DNA of 64,000 bases, taken from IMG/VR virus record IMGVR_UViG_3300028025_003146, positions 21,742 to 85,741 of that record. The stretch is one strand, 5' to 3'. A program made the position numbers and the translations under genes. Positions 1-9,879 of this stretch are shown here, piece by piece. The notes beneath the pieces are model-generated. The model had not been told where the DNA came from. It made no database searches and saw nothing but the letters and a program-made list of their open reading frames with translations. The stretch comes from a virus. Every line of letters starts with the position of its first letter. Position 1 is the stretch's first letter.

Positions 1-3000
1 CCTTAACAGATCTCCAGCAGCAAATGGTCCGCCTCCCCATTTCTGTCTAATAATATCAGTTGCAGAGTTTACCTTATATGTTTTCCCGTTGTATTTAAAG
101 AATTGTCCTGGCTGTAAATTATACTCTCTAACAATTTGCTCTTTAGCCCATTGCTCAAGACCGCCCTTATTGGTATTTCCTCCAAGTGACACGCCAGTCT
201 TAGTTGTTGTTTTTGTAACTTCAAATGCAGTATCTTTAGTCTTAGAGCCAGCTGGTCCTATTCCCATATATGCATTATAAAGATCTGCAAGAGTTTTTCC
301 TCCTGTGATGGCCTTAGCATTTGCAAGTGCAGCTGCTGAATCTTGTTTTAATGCTGCATCTGCTGCACCAGCTTTGTAGGTAGCCGATCCCTTTGGATGA
401 GTCGCAGTCATAACTCTACCTGCAAGAGACTCTCCCTTTTCATTAATTAATGTTCCAGTAAATATTTTCTTTAGCTCTGCTGCTAAAACCTTATCAGATC
501 CTTTTGAGTCTGCAGCAATTTGTTTTGCAAGATCTCCTAAAGGTCCTCTTACTAGCTCTTGTTGATCCTTTAATGCTTGTTTGTTTGACGGATCCTTTTC
601 TAGAATTACATCTATTCTAGCTTGTTCTTTTACTAGTCTCTGGTATTCGTTTTGATACTGATCAACCTTATTCATTCTTTCGCCTGCTGAAGTAGCATTG
701 TTTTGAGCATTAGTTAAATTTTTTGCAGTCTTATCTGACTGAGCTTGCAGTTTTTCTCTTTGAGCAATTAATTCTTTTTCACGCTTAGCTCTATTTTCTT
801 CAATTGCATCAATAGCCTTTTGGTTTTCTCTTTCCCCAACAAGCTGCTTAATCTTTAGTTGTGCCTGTGCTGCTCCAGCCATATCTCCTGCAGCCATTTT
901 GTCTGCGTATTCCAATTGAGCTTTTTGAATTTCAAGAGATAGGTTTTCTTTATCCTGAGCAGCCTCAAGTGCTTTCTTTCGGGCATCAGCCTCTTCATTA
1001 ATCTTATCAATTTTTTTGTCAATAAGTTTAATTTCTTCTTTAATCTGATCTTGAGTTTTTTGTGCATTAGCCGCCGCTTTGGCTCCACCAGATGCAATTA
1101 ATTTTTGCAAAGCAACAATAGACTTTTGTGATTTAGCTGCAATTCCGCTTCCTGAAGACTTTGCTTCCGAAGCGGCTAAGGCAGAATCTAATGCTGCCTC
1201 AAATGCTACTAGTGCTTGGGCTTGCTCGGATGTTATATTCTTTAAATCAGTTCTGACTCCAGAAAGAAGTAGTCGCCATTTAGAATACATTCCTGCAACA
1301 TTGTCTGACTGATTAAGTATTTCAGCAAGTGCTGGGTGTGTTTCTTTAAGAGAATTAATCTGCGCCTGAGTTAGTGTTAGCTTAGATCCTTCTTTTTCAT
1401 TAATGCTAGCTAGGATTTCTGACATAGCTTCTTGCTGTGTCATCAATTCTCCGTTTTCTTTTTTAGTTTTCATTAATGTTTGTAAATTATCATCAAGAGC
1501 ATCTGTAGTATTTGAAATAACTACACCTAAATCTTTTCCATATAGTACGTCTGTATCGTATCCTGCAGAAGCTGGGTCATACATATTTTTATTTAAAGTT
1601 TTAACCATAGCAATTGCCGCTGATGCAGAATCTGTAATTTCTCTAAAGCCCTTGCTTGATATTGCGTTAAATGCCATATCGGCTTTATCTGATGCAGATA
1701 TAATTGCATAGATTTTATTTGTTGCCTCTTGGGCAGAAATACCTGCTGCTATAAATTGTGCCTTTAAGTTAGTAGCAATTTCAGTAACTTTTGCCTGCTT
1801 GTTAGCATCTCCAGATACGTCTATGTCTGTAAAGGTTCCAACTAGTTCTTTTTGGTTTTCTTTTGCATTCTTTATTCCTGCTCTTAACTCTTTAATGCTT
1901 AGAGTTAGACCTTGAACTCCCGCTGAGTTAAGGGCTTCATATGCATTTCTTCCCTTTGCTCTAGTTAGCTCAAGTTGATCATTAACCGCTTTAATAGAAT
2001 TAGAAAGATTGTTGTATTTGATTCCCGCTTCAGCTGCAGACTTTTCAGTAATTCCAACTGAGTTAGTTTTTTCAACTCTATCCTGCTCTCGTTCTTTTTG
2101 GAACTTCTTAAATATTGCATATCCCGCAGTAAGTGCTGTAAGAAGTAAGCCAATAGGTCCTAGTGCAAATCTCATTGCCATTCCAATTGCTTTACCAGCA
2201 ATTCCTGCTGCGCCGCCAACACCTTTAAATCCTCCAGCAAGCTTACCTAAAGATCCTAGCATATTAGGAGCAAGCATTGGAAGTACTGATGCAAACTGCA
2301 TAAGTTGTCCTGCTTGTCCGCCAATTGCTTGTCCCGCCATACCCATTCCCATGCCAATACCCATACCAGCCATTGGTCCAGAGCTCATCATTCCAGCTCC
2401 GATATTACCCTTTGCTCTTTCTTGCCTATAAGCAGATCCGAATGTTATTGGCTGAACTGGCTTTTTAGTTCCTTTGTTAAAGTACTGAATTCCCTTTACC
2501 TGTCCGCCTCTATTAAAGTATTGAACTCCTGGAACCATTCCGCCCTTGTTCATTCCAAACATTTGTTTTCTTACTTTAGTAGTTGCAGGTGTCCATGACT
2601 TTGAATCCCAGTTTGCAAACTTGGTTCTCAATATCTCTCTATCTATTTTACTTAAACTTTTTCCTCCTGTGCTAAGGACATCCCCAGCGGCAGATTTAAG
2701 AAGTGTATCTACAATATCTGGCTCTAAGGCTTTTTGAAGACTTCCCTGAGCATCCTTTACGTATCCGTATGGTCTTTCTTTTTCAAGATTTTCAATCATC
2801 TTGCCATACATTAAGTTTTGTGCTTTAGGTGTTAGGCCAGAGCTTCCAAATAATCTTTTACCCATACCAATAGATAAGGAAGTGGCACCCCACTTATCTC
2901 CTATTTTTCCAAACTTAGCTCCTACATTTTTAAAAGCTGTTCCCTTTAATACATTTCCGATAACTCCACCAGCATTATATCCTGGTATCATTCCTCCAGA

Positions 3001-6000
3001 ATTTCTTTTAAGTATTTTGAGAGCATGACTAATACCACTTGATGTGGTTAGTAATGTTCCTAGATTTGTTCCTCTTGCCCATAATGGCATTGAAGATCCA
3101 ATTGTTCTATTTTGAGAAACCCAAGATAGTCTTCCGCCTCGTCTAGTAACAATTTGCCCTCTTTCTTTGCTTCCAGTTTTTGTACCAGGAATAAGACCAC
3201 GGGATATTGCTTCATCTCTAGTAATATTTGGAGATGATCTTTCAGTAAATATTTGAGATGCTGCAGAAAATAAATTTCTTCTTCCGCCAGCTCTTGCCCC
3301 GTCAATTTTAATTCCACGAAGTGCTGGCCTGTAGATTTCTTTTGCAAGCCTTTCAAATCCGAATGGGTCTGACCTGCCACCAATCATTCTATTTGAATTT
3401 TCTGGACTTTCTAAAGAAGCAATTAGTTTTTCTAAAGCTGCTTTAGTTCTTCTTGATGACTGACTTCTATCTCCACCCAAAGTAACAGTTGCTTCATTCA
3501 TCAAGTCATTTGGATCATATCCAGCTTGTAAAGTTTCTTTGATTCCAGAAGAAATTTGACTTCCCGTTAAACCATTACCATTAGAATTAACTCCTAGATT
3601 TAGCCATGCGGGTAATAGTAAAGCTAGACCACTTAAATCATCTGTTATATGAGTTCTTTGAAGTCTTAAAGCTTTTCCACCTTTATTAAAATTAGGGCCA
3701 CCGACTCCCTTTCCACCATTTATTGCTTGAAGCAATGGCAGATTTGCTGCTGTTGCTTCTTTGTTTACAACAAATTCTCCTGGAGTAAGCATTGCAGGAA
3801 CTGTATCCGTATTACCTGTTCCTGGTACAATATTTCCTGCATTTAATCTTTTTGGAATAGTTGTTTCTGTGCTGTATCCAGCGCCAAATGTTTTTACACC
3901 TAGACCTTGTGCAATTTTATTAAGAAGGCTTCTAGTTCTTCCTGGGCGAAGAAGCTCTTTCATATTAGACTTTCCAGCCGCATTTACAACTGGCTGATTC
4001 AGCAGAGGAACTGTTGTTAGCCCAATTGTTCTTCCTTGTTGGCCCGCAATATCTACAGAAGCCTGTGCAATCATAGATTCTACCTGAGCATTTAATTGAA
4101 TAATCTTAGCTCTTGCTTGATCTACTGTTAGCTTGCCAGCCTGTAGCTGTGCAACAATTGCTGCTGATTGTTTTGCAGCATTTGCAGTAAGCTCTGTCAT
4201 TGTAGGAAGTAATGCCTGATATGAATCAGATAAAGATGATGTTATTAAGCCTGTAGACGCAACTTCTTTTTTAAGCAAAGCAATTTCTTCTTGTGATTGC
4301 ATTGCAAGTGCACCTGTCATTGCATGCCACTTGGCTGCTTCTGCTGCAACAATACCTGTTGATGCTCCGCCTATTGATGTTAAGCCTGGAATCTTTGGAA
4401 GATCGCCATCCATATACATCTGAGGATTATTTCCAATCTTTTGATTTACTTTTGGTGCCCCAGGTACTACTCCGAAAATTGTTTGTGTTGATTTTTGATC
4501 TATCGTCATTCCAGCAACTGGATTAAGATGAGACATTGATCTTGTATCTTCTGGGCTAATTAGTGGGTGATTTGGATCAACAACTCTTGCCCCGCTGCCC
4601 TTAACAACGTTACCCGCCAAGGTTGAAATTGTTGGTGCTGCAGATACTGCACCCGTCATAGCTTTAGATTGAAGTAATTCAAATTCTGTTACGAGGCCTG
4701 CAATTGCAGTTTTTAATACTGTGGCTGCTTGAGCATCACTATAGAATGTAGCCTCAACAAGTGATCCTGCTTTTTGTGCTGCCAAAATCTCTGGCGTAAG
4801 CATCTTCCATCCTTCTCCACCTTTAAACAAGGCCCTGAAGTGTGACGCTCCTTTAATTATATATCCAAAGAAGTTAGCAAGTACACCTGTTAACATAATT
4901 ACTGGTCCGATGATTGCAGTAAATCCTGTAACAAATGTTAACAAAGATTTAATTGGGTCTGGCAATTTATTTATAAATTTAATAATTCCATCTACAACAT
5001 TAATAAAGAATGTTTGAATCTTTAGGAACTCGTCACCAACTCCTGCAAGATCTGCTTTTAAGCCTTCTACCGCTCTCTTGTACTTTCCAGAAGCAGACTC
5101 TGTTACCATTGATAACTCTCGACCTGCTACCTGTGACAATTCTTGAGAACTTGCTTTCATTAAATCCATTACCTGAAGAGTCTGACTTCCTTGCTTGCCT
5201 AGGTTTGCAAACAAAGCATTAAGTCTAGAGAACTGGAACTTACCAAACAACTGTTCAATTGCTTGTTGCTTTTGTAGTGGATCTAGATTATCTAGTGCTG
5301 CTTGAAGAGCAAAAAGTGTTCCTGTTAAATCTCCAGCATTCTTTGCTACAATTCCACCTAGGTCAATTCCCATTTCAGAAAACTTTTCTTTTGCTACCTT
5401 TGTAGGATTAATTAAAGATGCTAGTGCTGATTTGAGAGCGTTAGCTCCTTCTGAAGCATTAATTCCGCCTTCCTTCATTGCAGTTAAATACAATGCTAAG
5501 TCCTGTACGCTTCCGCCCAAACCTTGGATAACTGGACCAGCTTTTGGAATTGCTTCTACTAAGTCATTAAGAGTTGTTGATGTTTGGTTTTCAACTGAGT
5601 TGAGAAAGTTAATAGAATCAGAAAGTTGATCTGTATTTTGCTTGAATGTAGTTTGAATTGCCAGGGTGGCCTTCATTGCTTCTTGTCTATCTACTTCTCC
5701 AAGCACAGCAAGTCTACTTGTTTCTTTAACAGAATTAAGAAGCTCATCGCCCTGCTTACCAGTTGCTGCAATATCTGCAGCAAGAGTAATTGTATCTTTA
5801 AATGAAACTCCGTATGCCTTTGAAATCTCTTTAGCTGTTTGGGTAACTTCTCTTCTTACTTTTTCAAGATCTGCTGCGGATGTTGCTGCTACTCCGCCGT
5901 ATACTTTTGTAAGTCTGACTAACTCTGCATCTGCCATTCTAAATGCATCTGCTGCAGCTTTACCAAATGCCGCAAGAGGTACTGTAAGTCCTACTGTTAA

Positions 6001-6555
6001 CTGACGACCTGCCCACTGAGTATTTTTACCCCAGTTAATAAGTTGAACTCCACCATCTTGAACAACCTTGTTCATAATCTGTAGTTCTTGTCTTGCTAAA
6101 GCGGTTTTGTTTTTTACAGCATCAAGACCCTGTGGAATATGTACGCTGTATTGCATAAGCCCCTGAGCATTTTTACCCATTGGCTGAATGATTGCATTTT
6201 GTAATGCTACTTGCTGCTTAGCAAGATCTCTGATTAAACCGCCTTGCGTCCTTGTGTGCTCACTAAATGTCTGAAAATACTGCTTCAGTTTCATTTGGCC
6301 CCTGTCTAGGTTGGTGCCAAACTTTTCAACATCCGATGTTAAGGTAACAAAGTGTGTTGCAAACTGACCAGTTCTTCTTAGGTTTTCACCAAAGGATCTG
6401 TTCATCGTCGCTACTTGGCTTGCAAGTCTTGCGTCCGATTGAATTATTTGTGCTTGAAGTTTTGAAAGAGAGGCTGCAACCTTATTGACATCTGCAATAA
6501 GACCTGAGAAATCTGCATTAGCAACTATATTAGTTACAATATTTTCATCAGCCAT
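1..6555 (-). CDS. Tail tape measure protein (C-terminus off the left edge)
   Basis: The open frame starts at ATG 6555 and is uninterrupted to base 1, giving 2185 visible residues. It scaffolds tail-tube assembly and sets tail length. A TP901-type tape-measure core is recognisable around residues 190-450, followed by hydrophobic stretches near residues 520-560 (FVTGFTAIIGPVIMLTGVL) and a Gly/Met-rich, then hydrophobic segment near 1380-1480. A long charged coiled coil lies near 1825-1940. The extreme N-terminus is helical and Gln/Lys-rich. It lies directly downstream of the frameshifted assembly chaperone, the invariant order in siphophages. Its size implies a long non-contractile tail. The stop codon is not in the window. 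Confidence 0.95.
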   Translation of the reverse strand, partial: MADENIVTNIVANADFSGLIADVNKVAASLSKLQAQIIQSDARLASQVATMNRSFGENLRRTGQFATHFVTLTSDVEKFGTNLDRGQMKLKQYFQTFSEHTRTQGGLIRDLAKQQVALQNAIIQPMGKNAQGLMQYSVHIPQGLDAVKNKTALARQELQIMNKVVQDGGVQLINWGKNTQWAGRQLTVGLTVPLAAFGKAAADAFRMADAELVRLTKVYGGVAATSAADLEKVRREVTQTAKEISKAYGVSFKDTITLAADIAATGKQGDELLNSVKETSRLAVLGEVDRQEAMKATLAIQTTFKQNTDQLSDSINFLNSVENQTSTTLNDLVEAIPKAGPVIQGLGGSVQDLALYLTAMKEGGINASEGANALKSALASLINPTKVAKEKFSEMGIDLGGIVAKNAGDLTGTLFALQAALDNLDPLQKQQAIEQLFGKFQFSRLNALFANLGKQGSQTLQVMDLMKASSQELSQVAGRELSMVTESASGKYKRAVEGLKADLAGVGDEFLKIQTFFINVVDGIIKFINKLPDPIKSLLTFVTGFTAIIGPVIMLTGVLANFFGYIIKGASHFRALFKGGEGWKMLTPEILAAQKAGSLVEATFYSDAQAATVLKTAIAGLVTEFELLQSKAMTGAVSAAPTISTLAGNVVKGSGARVVDPNHPLISPEDTRSMSHLNPVAGMTIDQKSTQTIFGVVPGAPKVNQKIGNNPQMYMDGDLPKIPGLTSIGGASTGIVAAEAAKWHAMTGALAMQSQEEIALLKKEVASTGLITSSLSDSYQALLPTMTELTANAAKQSAAIVAQLQAGKLTVDQARAKIIQLNAQVESMIAQASVDIAGQQGRTIGLTTVPLLNQPVVNAAGKSNMKELLRPGRTRSLLNKIAQGLGVKTFGAGYSTETTIPKRLNAGNIVPGTGNTDTVPAMLTPGEFVVNKEATAANLPLLQAINGGKGVGGPNFNKGGKALRLQRTHITDDLSGLALLLPAWLNLGVNSNGNGLTGSQISSGIKETLQAGYDPNDLMNEATVTLGGDRSQSSRRTKAALEKLIASLESPENSNRMIGGRSDPFGFERLAKEIYRPALRGIKIDGARAGGRRNLFSAASQIFTERSSPNITRDEAISRGLIPGTKTGSKERGQIVTRRGGRLSWVSQNRTIGSSMPLWARGTNLGTLLTTSSGISHALKILKRNSGGMIPGYNAGGVIGNVLKGTAFKNVGAKFGKIGDKWGATSLSIGMGKRLFGSSGLTPKAQNLMYGKMIENLEKERPYGYVKDAQGSLQKALEPDIVDTLLKSAAGDVLSTGGKSLSKIDREILRTKFANWDSKSWTPATTKVRKQMFGMNKGGMVPGVQYFNRGGQVKGIQYFNKGTKKPVQPITFGSAYRQERAKGNIGAGMMSSGPMAGMGIGMGMGMAGQAIGGQAGQLMQFASVLPMLAPNMLGSLGKLAGGFKGVGGAAGIAGKAIGMAMRFALGPIGLLLTALTAGYAIFKKFQKEREQDRVEKTNSVGITEKSAAEAGIKYNNLSNSIKAVNDQLELTRAKGRNAYEALNSAGVQGLTLSIKELRAGIKNAKENQKELVGTFTDIDVSGDANKQAKVTEIATNLKAQFIAAGISAQEATNKIYAIISASDKADMAFNAISSKGFREITDSASAAIAMVKTLNKNMYDPASAGYDTDVLYGKDLGVVISNTTDALDDNLQTLMKTKKENGELMTQQEAMSEILASINEKEGSKLTLTQAQINSLKETHPALAEILNQSDNVAGMYSKWRLLLSGVRTDLKNITSEQAQALVAFEAALDSALAASEAKSSGSGIAAKSQKSIVALQKLIASGGAKAAANAQKTQDQIKEEIKLIDKKIDKINEEADARKKALEAAQDKENLSLEIQKAQLEYADKMAAGDMAGAAQAQLKIKQLVGERENQKAIDAIEENRAKREKELIAQREKLQAQSDKTAKNLTNAQNNATSAGERMNKVDQYQNEYQRLVKEQARIDVILEKDPSNKQALKDQQELVRGPLGDLAKQIAADSKGSDKVLAAELKKIFTGTLINEKGESLAGRVMTATHPKGSATYKAGAADAALKQDSAAALANAKAITGGKTLADLYNAYMGIGPAGSKTKDTAFEVTKTTTKTGVSLGGNTNKGGLEQWAKEQIVREYNLQPGQFFKYNGKTYKVNSATDIIRQKWGGGPFAAGDLLR

Positions 6556-6566
6556 TTATCTTTACA

Positions 6567-7234
6567 TTACTCCTTTGTGTAGCCTAGACCTGCTCCAATT
6601 CCAAACCCTGCTTGTGCTGCTAAGCTTCCTTGTAGGGAAACTATATCATCACCTGAAGCTTCTATACCTAGGGCTTTTCTTTTAACATCGTCAAAAGTTT
6701 TTGCCTGTGGTTCGGAGTCTTCCTCATCTACATCTAAATCTATTCCCTTAAGACTTGCCGTAAACTTTCTGTCTTCCGACTTTTGTTTCTTAAAAGATTT
6801 CAATGTTTGAATAAGTTCTGGCATTGAAAGACTTTCTTCTAGTTCTTCGTAATTCTTCCAGTGTCCCAGAAGAAATACTTCACCCTCTAAAGCGGCTAAA
6901 TCTAGTTCTGACCAGCCAGAACCGCTGCCGCTAGAAGGTTTGGGTCGTCCATCTTAATCCCACCGCATACCTCAAGTATACGATTGATTGTGGGGACGTC
7001 AAGTGCATCTTCTAGTGCATCTCTATCTGCTACCAAATCTGGTAGTTGTTTTTCAAGTGCTACTGCAACCGCATCAATTAACACATTAAGTGTTTGATCT
7101 TCTGTAGTTGAATCGCTTGCTGCCTGTAATACGAGCATAAATTTTCTTAGCTCTTTAATGCTTAATGGCTTCAACTTAACTGTTGAGCCATTCTGAAGCG
7201 TTAGTTCTTCTACGCTATATACTGTTGTTGCCAA
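6567..7234 (-). CDS. Tail assembly chaperone GT (programmed -1 frameshift product)
   Basis: This 222-residue product begins like the upstream chaperone G and shifts at heptamer C-CCA-AAC (6944 to 6938) into the -1 frame. There the frame is open without interruption from 6949 down to 6567. After the shift it continues with a short Ser/Gly linker (PSSGSGSGWSELDLAAL), then a charged domain containing LLGHWKNYEELEESL and ending in a Gly-rich tail and YTKE. In lambda-like phages G/GT bind the tape measure during tail assembly. The -1 frame has no good start of its own before an internal Met at 6824, so a stand-alone second gene is less likely. The join was seen directly; the frameshift itself is inferred. 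Confidence 0.88.
6902..7234 (-). CDS. Tail assembly chaperone G (unshifted product)
   Basis: 110 residues, the zero-frame product, ending at TAG 6902. It begins MATTVYSVEEL with an upstream GATCCTAGGAGGATT-type Shine-Dalgarno. The length, acidic helical content, and position between the tail tube gene and the tape measure match gpG-type chaperones. The slippery heptamer lies 14 codons before the stop, so the final residues differ between G and GT. Confidence 0.88.
   Translation of the reverse strand: MATTVYSVEELTLQNGSTVKLKPLSIKELRKFMLVLQAASDSTTEDQTLNVLIDAVAVALEKQLPDLVADRDALEDALDVPTINRILEVCGGIKMDDPNLLAAAVLAGQN
6938..6944 (-). other. Slippery heptamer CCCAAAC for -1 frameshifting
   Basis: On the minus strand the zero frame reads C CCA AAC, which fits X-XXY-YYZ exactly. 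Slipping back one base gives CCC AAA and opens the downstream frame. The downstream sequence AGCGGCAGCGGTTCTGGC could form a stimulatory structure, but I did not establish one. Confidence 0.88.
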
Positions 7235-7295
7235 TTTAATCCTCCTAGGATCTAGTCTTAATTATTATAACATATACAGATTATCAGCACAAATG

Positions 7296-7322
7296 AAAAA
7301 GCCCCCAAAAAGGGGGCTTTTC
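7296..7322 (-). terminator. Intrinsic terminator after the tail tube gene
   Basis: The stem is AAGCCCCC / GGGGGCTT with a five-A loop. In the minus direction it is followed by TTTTTC. The hairpin also has Ts on the plus side, so it may work both ways. It separates the highly expressed tail tube gene from the chaperone gene. Confidence 0.85.
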
Positions 7323-7334
7323 CTATTTAATTAT

Positions 7335-8057
7335 TTAAGCTAGAACTCGGTCAATAATCTTACCGTATTCTGAGCCGCTATAGTTAGCGTCTGGAAGAAG
7401 ACGGAATGTTACTGGGAAAGTTGTTGCTGCGTTACGTGCAAGTGAGAATTGTGACTGTTGTACTGACAAAACACGACGTGCATAATATACACGCTCTGTT
7501 GTTGCGTCTGCTTCTCCTGTTGCTGTAGTTGCTACTGTTGGTGCTTGACCAATTGCAAATAGTTGACGTTCTGTTGGGGCAATACCAAGTGATCCTGCCT
7601 CAAGTCCCAATGTAAGGGTCTTGTCGTCTGCTCCAGTTGCACCCTTTGTTGGGTAATCATCTGTTGCAGCACCTGCTGCTCCTTGCTTGGTTAGTGTTGC
7701 TCCTCCTTGACCGAATACTACTAGAACGTTTTCTAGTGTACCTTCGGACATTTCAGTTGCAATCATAACCTCCATAGCAGACTTGAAAAGCTTTGCTGTA
7801 TCTAGAAGCTGATCTACTGTTACTGAATCGTAAGTTGGATTGTAAGTGATCTGAAGACCATTGTTTGTAAATCCTACGTTACGAACATCTGCAGATGCGT
7901 CTAGGGCTGCTGCTGCTCTTGTTCTTGCTGCAAAAGTAATTCCACCAGTTGCTCTGTCTAAAAGGTTTTCCTTATATCCAGTTACTGTTGAATCGCTTGT
8001 TGAAATGTAGAGCGGTGAAGCTCCTACAAGAATATTTTTGGCTGAGTTAAATGCCAT
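7335..8057 (-). CDS. Major tail protein (tail tube)
   Basis: 240 residues. It begins MAFNSAKNILVGASPLYIS, is rich in beta-type Thr/Val/Ala sequence, and ends in a strand-rich tail (TFPVTFRLLPDANYSGSEYGKIIDRV). The position immediately upstream of the G/GT chaperone, its own promoter and strong terminator, and a perfect AGGAGG ribosome-binding site fit the tail tube subunit, which is made in hundreds of copies. The start is fixed by the SD at 8066-8071. Function is inferred mainly from synteny and expression signals. Confidence 0.82.
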   Translation of the reverse strand: MAFNSAKNILVGASPLYISTSDSTVTGYKENLLDRATGGITFAARTRAAAALDASADVRNVGFTNNGLQITYNPTYDSVTVDQLLDTAKLFKSAMEVMIATEMSEGTLENVLVVFGQGGATLTKQGAAGAATDDYPTKGATGADDKTLTLGLEAGSLGIAPTERQLFAIGQAPTVATTATGEADATTERVYYARRVLSVQQSQFSLARNAATTFPVTFRLLPDANYSGSEYGKIIDRVLA

Positions 8058-8142
8058 TATTTCGTACCTCCTGTTTTCAAAATATATATATATAATTGTA
8101 AATCATTAAATCTTGGCTGGCTAGGCCTTTCCTCTATGTACA

Positions 8143-8171
8143 ATAATAGAGTATAATTCGCCCAAAGGCAA
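8143..8171 (-). promoter_or_regulatory. Promoter TTGCCT-N17-TATTAT for the tail tube gene
   Basis: On the minus strand, TTGCCT (8171-8166) and TATTAT (8148-8143) are 17 bp apart, giving a start near 8136 and a leader of about 80 nt. The -35 context ATTTGCCTTT is shared with the promoter before the protease gene (13830-13825), so the two may form a late-promoter class. Confidence 0.6.
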
Positions 8172-8172
8172 A

Positions 8173-8682
8173 TTACAGGAATCGGCCAGCTGTGTCTATA
8201 TGCCTTGCGTATTTGACCTCAAGGATCACATCTGCGGACAGGAACCCTGCCAACTCCTCTGATGGGGCAGTTGGAGAAATGTCGGCCACGAATATGCTAA
8301 AGAATTTAAACTTTTTAGATATGCCAGAGTAGGCATTTGCATCCCTAGCAGACTCATCCATTCTTCTAAATAGGTCGGTCATCAAGTTTCTGATCTCATT
8401 GATTTCTGAAACATCTGTTGAGTATATAGTAAATAGAATTTGCTCACAGCATATAGCCCAGTTTTCTTCATAGGATAAACCTATCTTGTCATAGACTATG
8501 TGCTTCTTTCCGCTCAAGAATTGATTTAATTCTGGAGATTGCTGTACAGGAATAATTGGGATAATCTCTTCCCCTATATTATCTGAATAGTAATCAGTTT
8601 GTTCAAAAATGTTATTTGATTTCAACTGGCTCCATAGGAACTTTCTTAAATCAATCATTACGTCTGCTTTATAATCTGTCAT
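8173..8682 (-). CDS. Putative tail terminator / tail completion protein
   Basis: 169 residues. An N-terminal helix (YKADVMIDLRKFLWSQLK) is followed by a central region with ENWAICCEQILFTIYSTDVSE and a C-terminal strand pair. This layout resembles small tail-terminator proteins, which fold around a beta sheet and cap the tail tube. It overlaps the upstream gene by 4 nt (ATGA) and precedes the tail tube gene, the usual place for a terminator. No decisive motif was seen. Confidence 0.55.
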   Translation of the reverse strand: MTDYKADVMIDLRKFLWSQLKSNNIFEQTDYYSDNIGEEIIPIIPVQQSPELNQFLSGKKHIVYDKIGLSYEENWAICCEQILFTIYSTDVSEINEIRNLMTDLFRRMDESARDANAYSGISKKFKFFSIFVADISPTAPSEELAGFLSADVILEVKYARHIDTAGRFL

Positions 8683-9461
8683 GATGCCCCTCCAAATGCT
8701 AATTCTAATGCTGAGTCCGCCTGCATTTTTAATGTATTAGGACTAAATGAATATTTAACCTTTCTTACATCGCCTGGAACCCTCATTGCTTTAGTTAATG
8801 ATGAGTTAAATATTTGCTGAAATCCAGATTTTTTAATTGATGAATTTACTAAATTGCCTGTGAAGAATTGTGCATAGGCTATTCGGAATCTTCCCGTTGC
8901 CTTGCCTCCTCCTGGCCTTGTAACGGTCACAGAGGCGCCTTTAGGCATGTACACTACGCCAGTACTAGTTTCAAATACTAAGCGCTCTGCGAACCTAGGG
9001 CGGATTACTAGAGGCATTCCAGCTTCCATCACAGAAGCTTTGCTAATAAATACGTGTTTTCTACTTCCAAATTCATTAGGCACTGCTGATTTAGATGGCA
9101 AGAAGCTAGAAGAAATTTTAAATGAAAGGCCATCTGTTGATAAGACACTTAACTTAAATAGCCTAGATCCCTTATTTCCAACCTTGTTCCATTCATATAC
9201 ATGGTGTAATGATTTAGGATTTATTCTTGACTGAGAGTCTACATATAGTCCAAAATCTTGATCTATTTGTTTAAATATAACAGACTGGAATTTCTTTTCA
9301 AATGCCTTGCTTGTTGTTAGTTTAGACACAACTTGAGCATGATAATATACTGCAGCAGATATTTGTGCCACTGTGCTGTCTTTTAAAATAGTCCCGCTAG
9401 TGCCAGACATACCCTTTTGTAGACCGCTGGCTGCCGTAACTAATAGTGTACTATTGTCCAA
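8679..9461 (-). CDS. Putative neck / HK97 gp10-like protein
   Basis: 260 residues of mixed alpha/beta sequence, with a helical N-terminal third (STVAQISAAVYYHAQVVSKL, EKKFQSVIFKQI) and a strand-rich C-terminal half. It sits between the stopper-like and terminator-like genes in a translationally coupled chain, so it is probably a head-tail joining or tail completion component. Sequence alone does not allow a firm family assignment. Confidence 0.5.
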   Translation of the reverse strand: MDNSTLLVTAASGLQKGMSGTSGTILKDSTVAQISAAVYYHAQVVSKLTTSKAFEKKFQSVIFKQIDQDFGLYVDSQSRINPKSLHHVYEWNKVGNKGSRLFKLSVLSTDGLSFKISSSFLPSKSAVPNEFGSRKHVFISKASVMEAGMPLVIRPRFAERLVFETSTGVVYMPKGASVTVTRPGGGKATGRFRIAYAQFFTGNLVNSSIKKSGFQQIFNSSLTKAMRVPGDVRKVKYSFSPNTLKMQADSALELAFGGAS

Positions 9462-9879
9462 TTGTCTGGTTTTCCGATCTCTTGACAGTAGAGTTATATC
9501 CCACTATTCCGCCAAACGGATCTGTCATTGGAGTTATTCCTACTACCTCAAAAACCGTAGGGGTGTTAGTTGGAAAATTTAATTCTTCCCATATAACATT
9601 ATTCTCATAGTCTCTAATGTTTGTAATCTTTTCTCTTAATGTTACTTGTTCTGATGTTCTAATTTGCAGCATCTCTTCATTTCTATATTTATTAGAAAAT
9701 ACTTGTCCGTCTTTAGTAATAGTTGAAGCGGAATTGCTTATATTGCCTTTTGCGCTACACGATACGGTTCTGTCATACTGCCATTCTTTTTTTATTGAGC
9801 CTGTGTCTGGATCCTGCGAATCAACTGGCTTATAGACATCCATAAACATAGTAAGTATAGATTCAACAAGATCATACAT
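9451..9879 (-). CDS. Putative head-tail stopper protein
   Basis: 142 residues. It is strand-rich and contains VFEVVGITPMTDPFGGIVGYNSTVKR near the end, the hydrophobic-strand plus acidic-loop pattern of head closure (stopper) proteins. It overlaps both neighbours (1 nt upstream, 11 nt downstream), indicating coupled translation with the other neck proteins. The call rests on size, position and weak motif resemblance. Confidence 0.5.
   Translation of the reverse strand: MYDLVESILTMFMDVYKPVDSQDPDTGSIKKEWQYDRTVSCSAKGNISNSASTITKDGQVFSNKYRNEEMLQIRTSEQVTLREKITNIRDYENNVIWEELNFPTNTPTVFEVVGITPMTDPFGGIVGYNSTVKRSENQTIGQ

Noticed and set aside
6822-6824. Separate gene starting at the internal Met of the GT frame
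   Set aside because: No ribosome site precedes it and the frame extends upstream to the slippery heptamer; the frameshift explanation is simpler.
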